From Mesorhizobium sp. WSM4311 (GTDB taxonomy: Bacteria > Pseudomonadota > Alphaproteobacteria > Rhizobiales > Rhizobiaceae), in contig NZ_NSFV01000009.1 in assembly GCF_002295115.1 (NCBI RefSeq), forward strand, positions 231,033-295,032: 64,000 nucleotides of DNA, in the 5' to 3' direction. Both the position numbers and the translations under genes were made by a program. Position 1 is the stretch's first letter, and each line of letters begins with the position of its first letter. Positions 1 to 6,578 of this stretch are shown piece after piece. Under the pieces are notes generated by a model. The model saw only the letters and a list, made by a program, of their open reading frames with translations. It was not told the DNA's origin and did no database searches.

Positions 1-2
1 CG

Positions 3-137
3 TCGGAGGCGGTCCATCCCGAGCCCGGCAGCCAGGTCGGCCTGAAGATTTCGCCTGAAGACATGCATTTCTTCTCGTCGGAGACGGGAGCCCGCCTCGA
101 TGTCTTCAAGGCGTCCGTACCCGAGCCGGCGCTCTGA
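3..137 (+). CDS. ugpC: Sugar/glycerol-3-phosphate ABC transporter ATPase, C-terminal end (partial)
   Basis: Only the last 44 codons are present; the gene is cut by the left edge. The reading frame starting at base 3 is open to TGA at 135-137 and ends in PEPAL. The visible piece (KISPEDMHFF, then SETGARL) resembles the C-terminal TOBE/OB-fold of UgpC/MalK-type ATPases, which closes with a phenylalanine-rich strand and a TG.R motif. The ATPase core lies outside the window, so the substrate is inferred: in rhizobia a phosphodiesterase gene commonly follows ugpC, as here, and the next gene starts 8 bases after this stop. That supports glycerol-3-phosphate or glycerophosphodiester uptake. The family call is fairly safe; the symbol is less so. 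Confidence 0.6.
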   Translation, partial: SEAVHPEPGSQVGLKISPEDMHFFSSETGARLDVFKASVPEPAL

Positions 138-144
138 AAGCGTG

Positions 145-954
145 ATGAAAATCATCCAGGTCACCGATGTGCATCTTGGCCGGCAAGGCGAGCGCCGCTA
201 TGGCGCGGACCTGCATCAAAGGCTGGCGTCCTGCATCGCGCATATCAATGCGCATCACGCCGACGCCGCCCTTTGCGTCTTCACCGGCGACCTGACCGAG
301 AGCGGCGCGCCGGAGAGTTACGCGGATCTGCGCGCTGCCCTGAACACGCTGTCGGTGCCGTACAGGCTGCTGCCCGGCAACCATGACCGGCGGGCCAATC
401 TCATCGCGGCGTTCCCGGAAAATCCGGTCGACGAGAATGGCTTCGTGCAGTCGGTCCATGACACCGGCAACGAAGTGCTGCTGTTCCTCGACTGCCTGGC
501 GGAAGGGCGCATCGAAGGCGAATTGTGCGAAAGGCGGCTCGCCTGGCTCGAAGCCCGCCTGAACCGATCAGCCGGCAGGCCCGCCTACATCTTCCTGCAC
601 CATCCGCCGGTCGCGCTCGGCCTGCAGCAGCTCGATCCGCTGGCGCTCGAGCAGCCCGAGCGGTTGCTCAGCCTACTGAAGCGCCATGGCGATGTCCGCC
701 ACATCTTCTTCGGCCATGTCCATCGCGACATCGCCGGCACAGTCGCCGGAATTCCGTTCTCGGCGCAGCGCGGCCTGCACGCAAGGTTCGAACTTGCGCT
801 TGATCGGTCGAGCGAAATTGTCGAGCAGGCGCCGCCCGCCTACGCCGTCATCCTTGTCGACAGCGCCAACGAGACGGTTGTCGTGCATGGCTGTGATTTT
901 CTCGAGCGCTGGCCGATCTATTCAGCCGAAACCGGCGAACGCATCACGGCATGA
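145..954 (+). CDS. Metallophosphoesterase (GpdQ/CpdA-like phosphodiesterase)
   Basis: A 269-residue calcineurin-like phosphoesterase. The full set of di-metal motifs is visible in order: D-x-H at residues 8-10, GD near 49, GNHD at 78-81, an HH pair before PP near 155, and GHVH near 190. This fits class III cyclic-nucleotide or glycerophosphodiester phosphodiesterases (CpdA/GpdQ). I chose ATG 145 because MKIIQVTDVH is the normal N-terminus of the fold; the frame is open further upstream but would overlap the preceding gene. It starts 8 bp after the ugpC-like stop and is probably its operon partner, releasing glycerol-3-phosphate from imported glycerophosphodiesters. The substrate is inferred from this position. 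It ends in front of a palindromic repeat and faces the iron transporter operon. Confidence 0.85.
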   Translation: MKIIQVTDVHLGRQGERRYGADLHQRLASCIAHINAHHADAALCVFTGDLTESGAPESYADLRAALNTLSVPYRLLPGNHDRRANLIAAFPENPVDENGFVQSVHDTGNEVLLFLDCLAEGRIEGELCERRLAWLEARLNRSAGRPAYIFLHHPPVALGLQQLDPLALEQPERLLSLLKRHGDVRHIFFGHVHRDIAGTVAGIPFSAQRGLHARFELALDRSSEIVEQAPPAYAVILVDSANETVVVHGCDFLERWPIYSAETGERITA

Positions 955-984
955 ACCGCGCGCCGGGCGCCGGCCTTCGGTCGC

Positions 985-1090
985 CTAATGCATGTCGCCC
1001 AAAAGTGACCTCGGTTTTGGGAGAACGACATGCATAAAGCAGAGACCTAAAGCGCGTCGCATGAATCCATTTCAACGCGACGCGCTTTAG
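985..1090. repeat. Palindromic intergenic repeat, family A, copy 1
   Basis: Two nested inverted repeats fill the gap between two convergent genes. The outer one pairs ATGCATGTCG (988-997) with CGACATGCAT (1026-1035) and includes an inner CCCAAAA/TTTTGGG pair. The second pairs AAAGCGCGTCGC (1049-1060) perfectly with GCGACGCGCTTT (1077-1088). The stop codon of the minus-strand ATPase gene (1087-1089) lies at the end of the second hairpin. A diverged copy is present at 20077-20180. It may act as a bidirectional terminator. Confidence 0.8.
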
Positions 1091-2169
1091 ACGAACACAT
1101 GCGCCTTTCCCGACACGGTGAGCCGGACGATCTCACCGACCGTCGGTGCGTCCATGCCGGATTTGCGCAGGATCAGCGGCGTGTTGCCGATGGCGGCGGC
1201 GTCCGGGGGATCGGCATTGTTCAGGAGCCGCACCGCGATCATGCATGTCGAGCCGGCGAATTCCGATTCCGTCACTTCGCCGAACAGCATGTCTGGGGTG
1301 CCCGACATGCCTTCGCGCGACGTGCGTTTCAGCCCGATCTGCTCCGGCCGCAGCATGATGCGGGCGACATCGCGGCTGTCATTGGTATCGACGGCGATGC
1401 GGCCGAGCGGCGAGTTGGCGAAGCCGCCCGAAATGCTCGCCGGCAGGATGATGGCGTCGCCGAGGAATTCGGCGATCATCCTGTCCTTCGGCTTGAGGTA
1501 GAGATCGCGAGGCGTGCCGACCTGCGAGAATTTTCCATCGCGCATCACCGCCACCTGGGCAGCGAAGGACAGTGCTTCGGCCTGGTCGTGTGTCACCAGG
1601 ATGGTGGTGATGCCGGCCGCCTCCAGAAGTTCGGCCACGGCCTTGCGCATCGAGGCGCGCAAGCCGGTGTCGAGCGCCGAGAACGGCTCGTCGAGCAGCA
1701 TCAGCCGCGGCTTCATCGCCATGGCGCGGGCGAGCGCCACGCGCTGCTGCTGGCCGCCGGAAAGCTCGTGTGGGCGGCGCTTGAGGATCGCCTTGTCGAG
1801 CCCGACGATGTAGGCCAACTCGACGATGCGCTCGGCGCGTTTGTCATCGCCGCGGCCCATGCCGAAACCGATATTGTCGCCGATGGTCAGATGCGGGAAC
1901 AGGGCGCCGTCCTGCGCCACCACGCCGATGCCGCGGCGATGCGCCGGGACGGCGGCGCCGCCATTGGCCAGCACCTCGCCACCGAGCACGATGCGGCCCT
2001 GGTCCGGTGCCTCGAAGCCGGCGATCAGCCGCAGCAAGGTGGTCTTGCCGCAGCCGGAGGGGCCGACGATCGCGGTGCGGCTGCCGCTGGCGACATCGAG
2101 GTCGACACCGGCCAATGCGGCGACCGGGCCGTAATGCTTGTGCAAACCGCGGATTTCGAGAAAGCTCAT
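1087..2169 (-). CDS. fbpC: Iron(III) ABC transporter, ATP-binding subunit
   Basis: A 360-residue ABC ATPase, cytoplasmic energiser of the permease encoded just upstream. Walker A (GPSGCGKTT, near residue 36), the signature LSGGQQQR, Walker B (LMLLDEP) followed by FSAL, and the H-loop VTHD are all intact. A C-terminal region of about 120 residues beyond the NBD fits the regulatory/TOBE part of FbpC/PotA proteins. The start MSFLEIRGLHKHYG is set by a 4-base ATGA overlap with the permease stop, implying translational coupling. The open frame continues far upstream inside the permease gene, but that extension is out-of-frame shadow. Iron as substrate follows from the FbpA-type binding protein in the same operon. 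Confidence 0.9.
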   Translation of the reverse strand: MSFLEIRGLHKHYGPVAALAGVDLDVASGSRTAIVGPSGCGKTTLLRLIAGFEAPDQGRIVLGGEVLANGGAAVPAHRRGIGVVAQDGALFPHLTIGDNIGFGMGRGDDKRAERIVELAYIVGLDKAILKRRPHELSGGQQQRVALARAMAMKPRLMLLDEPFSALDTGLRASMRKAVAELLEAAGITTILVTHDQAEALSFAAQVAVMRDGKFSQVGTPRDLYLKPKDRMIAEFLGDAIILPASISGGFANSPLGRIAVDTNDSRDVARIMLRPEQIGLKRTSREGMSGTPDMLFGEVTESEFAGSTCMIAVRLLNNADPPDAAAIGNTPLILRKSGMDAPTVGEIVRLTVSGKAHVFV

Positions 2170-3701
2170 CGTCCGGCCATCCGTTTCGACTGGACATAGA
2201 GCAGCCAGGTCAGGGGCAGCGACATCGCCACCATGATGAAGGCGTAGGGGGCCGCCGAGGCGTAGTCGATCTCGCTGCTGTAGGACCAGAATGCCATCGC
2301 CAGCGTGCGGGTGCCGTTCGGTGCCAGCATCTGGGTCGCGGTCAGTTCGTTCATGATGCCGAGCGCCACCAGCGCCATGCCGGCCGCGGCACCAGGGGCC
2401 GACAGGCGGATGGTGGTCGACCACAGCGCGTTGAGCGGACGCCTGCCGAGGCTGGACGCGGCGCGCTCGAGCTCGACCGGCGCCTGGGCGATCGAGGCGC
2501 GCAGGCTGACCAGGGCGCGCGGCAGGAACATGAGGGCATAGGCGACCAGGATGGTGAACAGCGTCTGATAGAGCGGAAGCGCGATGCGCACGGTGATGGT
2601 GACCAGCGCCAGCGCGATGACGACACCCGGTAGCGATCCGACGATGTAGTTGCAACCTTCCAGCAGGCGCTGCAGCGGCCCTGGGGCGCGGATCGAGATC
2701 CAGGCCATCGGCATGGCGGCGACAGTGGCAAGCAGTGCCCCGGCAAGCGACAGGAACAGCGTCTGGCCGAGCGCCAGGCCAATCTCGTCGAGACGCCAGA
2801 CCTCGGCGCCGCCGGCGATGAGCCAGCGGCCGATGGTCACGAACGGCACGCCGAGCGCCAGCAGCGTGGTGGCGACCAGCAAGAGCAGGCTCGGCATGGT
2901 GGCGCGGCCGAGGTTCGTGCGCTGCTGGGAACGCGCCGCGCCGGCGCCGACACGGGCATAACGCTCCTCGCCGCGCACCAGCACTTCGAGGCCCAGGAGC
3001 ACGAAGCAGCAGGTCACCAGCACGCCGGCCAGCATGTTGGCGGCCGGTCCGTTGAAGGTCGATTGAAACTGGTCGACGATCGCCGTGGTGAAGGTGTCGA
3101 AGCGGATGAAGACATAGAGGCCGTATTCGGCCAGCAGATGCAGTCCGACCAGCAGCGAGCCGCCGCAGATGGCGAGCCTGAGCTGCGGCATCACGACACG
3201 CCAGAAGACGCGCGATGGCCCAAGGCCAAGGGCGGCTGCCGCGTCCTCCAGGGCCGGATCGAGACGGCGCAGCGCTGCCGATATGGGCAGATAGAGGAAG
3301 GGAAAATAGGCGATCACGGACACCAGCACGCCGGCCCACAGGCCATGCAGGCCGGGCACCATGGTGATCCAGGCATAGGAGTGCACGAAAGCGGGGATGG
3401 CGAGCGGCGCCACGCACAGCCAGGCCCACAGCCTTGCGCCGGGCAGGTCGCTGCGCTCGGTCAGCCAGGCCAGCGCGACAGACAGAATGATGGCGATCGG
3501 CACGGTCAGCAGCACCAGCAGCGTGGTGTTGAACAGCAGTTCCCCGACGCGCGGCCTGAAGACCAGCGCCGACACGGTCTCCCAGCCGGTCTGCACCGCG
3601 ATCCAGACGATGAAGGCAAGCGGCAAAAGGGCGAACAGCGCGACGAAGACGGCGGCGGAGACAAGCCAGCGTGCCGCCCGCCGATGCGGCATTCGGCGCA
3701 T
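2166..3701 (-). CDS. fbpB: Iron(III) ABC transporter, fused two-domain permease
   Basis: A permease of about 511 residues with two tandem BPD-type transmembrane halves, as in FbpB/AfuB/SfuB. Two EAA coupling loops are visible (ALEDAAAALGLG in the first half, ELERAASSLGRR in the second), each contacting one ATPase. Roughly 12 hydrophobic segments are present; the first (VSAAVFVALFALLPLAF) follows a short arginine-rich N-terminus. The start is uncertain: in-frame ATGs lie at 3692, 3701 and 3746, with a longer candidate at 3797. I prefer 3701, with a GAAG a few bases upstream and the family-typical distance to the first membrane segment. It overlaps the ATPase gene by 4 bases. Confidence 0.87.
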   Translation of the reverse strand: MRRMPHRRAARWLVSAAVFVALFALLPLAFIVWIAVQTGWETVSALVFRPRVGELLFNTTLLVLLTVPIAIILSVALAWLTERSDLPGARLWAWLCVAPLAIPAFVHSYAWITMVPGLHGLWAGVLVSVIAYFPFLYLPISAALRRLDPALEDAAAALGLGPSRVFWRVVMPQLRLAICGGSLLVGLHLLAEYGLYVFIRFDTFTTAIVDQFQSTFNGPAANMLAGVLVTCCFVLLGLEVLVRGEERYARVGAGAARSQQRTNLGRATMPSLLLLVATTLLALGVPFVTIGRWLIAGGAEVWRLDEIGLALGQTLFLSLAGALLATVAAMPMAWISIRAPGPLQRLLEGCNYIVGSLPGVVIALALVTITVRIALPLYQTLFTILVAYALMFLPRALVSLRASIAQAPVELERAASSLGRRPLNALWSTTIRLSAPGAAAGMALVALGIMNELTATQMLAPNGTRTLAMAFWSYSSEIDYASAAPYAFIMVAMSLPLTWLLYVQSKRMAGR

Positions 3702-3845
3702 CTTCGACGGCAAGCCGGCGCGCCCGAGATCTACGGCGGACTGCATCAGCTCGGACGCCCGACGGTTGCGGCGGCGTGCCGGCAATCGAGGGACCACTGT
3801 CGGAGGTCAGGAACGCAGCGTGTCGTCATCGACGAATGCCATCTC

Positions 3846-3887
3846 GAAAACAAAACGCTCCCGCGGAAGGTGGATTCCCGCGGGAGC
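3846..3887 (-). terminator. Terminator or attenuator between binding-protein and permease genes
   Basis: A perfect 10-bp stem (GCTCCCGCGG at 3857-3866 with CCGCGGGAGC at 3878-3887) is followed, on the minus strand, by a GTTTTGTTTT tract. It lies just downstream of the substrate-binding protein gene and before the permease gene. This is the usual place for a partial terminator that keeps binding protein in excess over membrane subunits. Confidence 0.75.
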
Positions 3888-3921
3888 ACGGTCTGTTTGT
3901 CCTTATTAGGACGAACGGCAA

Positions 3922-4929
3922 CTAAAGCAAGCCGGCTGCCGTCATCAGGTCGGTGACCTTCTTGGAGTTCAGCGTCGCGGCGTCGACTTTCGGTGCCTGC
4001 AGGTCGGCCAGCGGAACGAGCTTCGGGTTGGACCCGGCACCCTTGCCGACGGCGTATTCGAAGGAGTTTCCGTTCTTCAGCACATCCTGGCCGCCCTTGC
4101 CGGTCACCCATTTCAGGAAGGCCTGGGCTTCCTTCTGATGCTTGCTCGAGGCGAGCACGCCGCCACCCGAGACCGAGACGAAGGCGCCTGGATCCTGGTT
4201 CTTGAAATAGTGCAGCGCGACGTTCTTGCTGTTCTCGCCGGTCTTGGCCTGATCGCCGAAGTAGTAATAGTGGTAGATCACCCCACCCTCGATCTCGCCG
4301 GCGTTGACCGCCTTCATCACCGTGCTGTTGCCCTTGTAGGCGGTGAAGTTCTCCTTCATCGCCTTCAACCAGTCCGCCGTGGCGGCCTCGCCCTTGAGCT
4401 GCAGCAGCGCGCTGACGATGGCCTGGAAATCGGCGCCCGACGGCGAGGCCGCCCAGCGGCCCTTCCAACTCGGGTCGGCGAGGTCGAGCAGCGACTTAGG
4501 CAACTGCTCGGTCTTGAGCTTGGTCGTGTTGTAGGCAAAGACGGTGCTGCGCGCGGCCACGCCCACCCATTTGCCGCTGGCCGCCTGATAGTCCTGCGGC
4601 ACCTGTGCCAGCGTGTCGGCATCGACGGGCGCGAACAGGCCGGCATTCTCGACCAGCACCATGGCGGGCGAATTCTCCGTCAGGAACACGTCGGCGGGCG
4701 AGGCGGCCCCTTCGGCAACGATCTGGTTGGAGAAATCGCTGTCGCCGCCATTGCGCAGCGTGACCTTGATGCCGGTCTCCTTGGTGAAACCTTCAGCCCA
4801 TTCCTTGCCAAGGCTTTCGTGCTGGGCGTTGTAGACGATGATGCCGGCATCCTCGGCCCGCGCCGGACCGGCGGCCAGGCCGATTGCAAGTGCGGTGGCG
4901 CCGACAAGGGCGGAAAGGGTGTATCTCAT
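3922..4929 (-). CDS. fbpA: Iron(III) ABC transporter, periplasmic binding protein
   Basis: A 335-residue extracellular solute-binding protein with a Sec signal peptide of about 25 residues (MRYTLSALVGATALAI, then AGPARAEDA with AxA cleavage). The mature protein begins IIVYNAQHES, as in ferric-ion-binding FbpA/FutA proteins, and contains a tyrosine cluster (YHYYYFGDQ) of the kind that coordinates iron(III). I start at the ATG at 4929; a GTG-initiated extension of 13 residues is possible but would precede the signal peptide. It is the first gene of the transporter operon, and its upstream region carries a TGA-N9-TCA candidate RirA operator overlapping a TTGACT -35 element. Confidence 0.9.
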   Translation of the reverse strand: MRYTLSALVGATALAIGLAAGPARAEDAGIIVYNAQHESLGKEWAEGFTKETGIKVTLRNGGDSDFSNQIVAEGAASPADVFLTENSPAMVLVENAGLFAPVDADTLAQVPQDYQAASGKWVGVAARSTVFAYNTTKLKTEQLPKSLLDLADPSWKGRWAASPSGADFQAIVSALLQLKGEAATADWLKAMKENFTAYKGNSTVMKAVNAGEIEGGVIYHYYYFGDQAKTGENSKNVALHYFKNQDPGAFVSVSGGGVLASSKHQKEAQAFLKWVTGKGGQDVLKNGNSFEYAVGKGAGSNPKLVPLADLQAPKVDAATLNSKKVTDLMTAAGLL

Positions 4930-4979
4930 GGCGTCATCCTCGCTTTCGTTGGTCTTGGCACGCCGCACCTATCGATACA

Positions 4980-4994
4980 TGACACGAATAGTCA
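4980..4994. promoter_or_regulatory. Candidate RirA (iron-responsive) operator
   Basis: The sequence TGA-CACGAATAG-TCA matches the rhizobial iron-responsive operator pattern TGA-N9-TCA. On the minus strand its TGACT end overlaps a TTGACT -35 element (complement of 4990-4995) about 50 bp upstream of the iron-binding protein gene. Binding there would repress the transporter when iron is plentiful. The motif is short, so its position supports it more than its information content does. Confidence 0.5.
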
Positions 4995-5201
4995 ACATTG
5001 TTGGCCTGCTTCAATCGGTCGCTGAGGCACAAAGAGCGGCGCGAGGCGGACAATTCCATGTGATGGCATCCCGGACCGACGGTTTCCGCAAGACGTACGA
5101 GCAAGGCCCATGAGGTCGTCCGGCCTGAGGCTGAGCCTCCAGGACCCGCAAACTTTCGTGATTTGCCCGCAGTTTGGCTTGGACATTATTTCGCCGGCCA
5201 C

Positions 5202-5227
5202 GTAACAAATCAGTGCCGAGGCACGAA
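5202..5227 (+). promoter_or_regulatory. Candidate self-type promoter of the ECF sigma factor
   Basis: GTAACA (5202-5207), a 16-base spacer and CGAA (5224-5227) stand 20 bases before the sigma factor start codon. As I recall, the promoter recognised by the related Caulobacter sigma-F/NrsF system is GTAACC-N16-CGAA, so this differs at one base. It suggests positive autoregulation of the operon. Confidence 0.6.
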
Positions 5228-5247
5228 AATCGGGGGAGTGAACTCTT

Positions 5248-5799
5248 GTGAGCGGCAAGGACGAGGCCGAGCTTTCCCGGCTGTTGCGGGCCGCGATCGC
5301 CGGAGATGAAAAGGCCTATGCCGACTTTCTGCACCGGATTGCCGCGCTGGTGCGCGGCTTTGTCCGGCGCAAGATCGTGCAGGGCGGAGTCGATCCCGAG
5401 GATGTCGTGCAGGAAACCTTGCTGGCCATTCATGTGAAACGGCATACCTGGCGCCAGGACGCGCCGGTGCTGCCGTGGATCTATGCGATTGCCCGCTTCA
5501 AGCTGATCGATGCGTTCCGGCGGCGCGGTCGGCGCATCGAAATCGATGTCGACGATATTGCGGAGACCTTCGCCGAACCGGAAACCGAAACCGTCAGCGA
5601 GCGCGACATCAACAGGGCCCTGGACGGGCTGCCGCCGGGACAGCGTTCAGTGGTTTCGGCGGTATCCGTGGAAGGCCGCTCGATCGGCGAGACGGCAGCG
5701 AAGTTCGGCATCAGCGAGACGGCGGTGCGTGTGTCGTTGCATCGCGGGCTAGCCGCCATAGCCAAGCGATTCGGGCAGGGGCGATCCGGGCGGGAATGA
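5248..5799 (+). CDS. ECF RNA polymerase sigma factor (sigma-F type, NrsF-linked)
   Basis: A 183-residue extracytoplasmic-function sigma factor. Region 2 is seen at about residues 25-95 (DPEDVVQETLLAIHVKRHTW, then PWIYAIARFKLIDAFRR) and region 4 at about 125-178, with helix-turn-helix SIGETAAKFGISETAVRVSLHRG. Translation starts at GTG 5248 behind a GGGGGAG ribosome-binding site. The next gene, 2 bases downstream, encodes a DUF1109/NrsF membrane protein; this pairing defines the Caulobacter sigma-F group, which responds to chromium and cadmium. Release of the sigma factor from the membrane partner under metal or redox stress is inferred from that family. A matching self-type promoter lies immediately upstream. 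Confidence 0.88.
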   Translation: MSGKDEAELSRLLRAAIAGDEKAYADFLHRIAALVRGFVRRKIVQGGVDPEDVVQETLLAIHVKRHTWRQDAPVLPWIYAIARFKLIDAFRRRGRRIEIDVDDIAETFAEPETETVSERDINRALDGLPPGQRSVVSAVSVEGRSIGETAAKFGISETAVRVSLHRGLAAIAKRFGQGRSGRE

Positions 5800-5800
5800 C

Positions 5801-6439
5801 ATGAGGACCGAGGATCTCATCAAGGCGCTAGACGCCGATACAAGCAGCAAGGCGATGCCGCTGCGCTCGGCCTGGTGGCTGGCGGCTGGCGCGGCCATTG
5901 TCATCGCGGCAGTCGTTTTCCTGCTGACGATCGGCCCGCGCCCCGATTTCATGGTGGCCGCGCACACGATGCGCTTCCTGTCCAAATTCGTTTTCACCAT
6001 CGTGCTTGCCGTCACCGCCTTCGGCCTGATCCGGGCGCTGTCGACACCTGGCGCCTCAACGGCCAGGGCCGTGGCCTGGATGGCCGCAGCCCCTCTGCTG
6101 GTGGCCGTGGCGGTGGTTCTGGAGCTCTTCATGGTGCCGGAGGCGTTGTGGGGCACCAGGATGATCGGCTCCAACATGATGATCTGCATGGGCTTCATCC
6201 CGCTGATCGGCATCGGCCCGCTGGCCATCTTCCTGTGGATGCTGCGCTATGGCGCGCCGACACGGCCGGTGCTTGCCGGCGCGGTGGCGGGGTTGCTCGC
6301 CGGCGGGCTGGCGGCGACCTTCTATGCCGCGCACTGTTTCGACGATTCGCCGCTTTTCGTCGCCACCTGGTACACGATCGCGATCGCCCTTCTCACCTTG
6401 CTCGGCGCGCTCGGCGGACGGTTTTTCGTGCGCTGGTAG
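5801..6439 (+). CDS. nrsF: NrsF-family (DUF1109) membrane anti-sigma factor
   Basis: A 212-residue protein with six hydrophobic segments after a short cytoplasmic N-terminus (MRTEDLIKALDAD). It matches the DUF1109/NrsF pattern of a six-helix negative regulator encoded with an ECF sigma factor. Two cysteines, C129 (MICMGF) and C179 (AAHCFDD), are 50 residues apart. The Caulobacter protein, as I recall, needs two cysteines with the same spacing to sense metals. The gene starts one base after the sigma factor stop, so the two are co-translated. It should hold the sigma factor at the membrane until cysteine modification or metal binding releases it. Confidence 0.85.
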   Translation: MRTEDLIKALDADTSSKAMPLRSAWWLAAGAAIVIAAVVFLLTIGPRPDFMVAAHTMRFLSKFVFTIVLAVTAFGLIRALSTPGASTARAVAWMAAAPLLVAVAVVLELFMVPEALWGTRMIGSNMMICMGFIPLIGIGPLAIFLWMLRYGAPTRPVLAGAVAGLLAGGLAATFYAAHCFDDSPLFVATWYTIAIALLTLLGALGGRFFVRW

Positions 6440-6578
6440 CAGGATAGAAGCGACCACACCCCGTGCACACCGATCCTTAATCATGCCGGCGATTGTTTGC
6501 CGGTTGACCATATCGCGGTACCTCCACGCAACCTTTCCTTAAAATCGATCCTTCAGGGTTCTCTCGAGCAAAAAGCGA

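Noticed and set aside
1087..3429. Single 780-codon minus-strand frame suggesting an ABC permease-ATPase fusion
   Set aside because: The N-terminal part is out of frame with the real permease; the ATPase starts at 2169 with an ATGA overlap.
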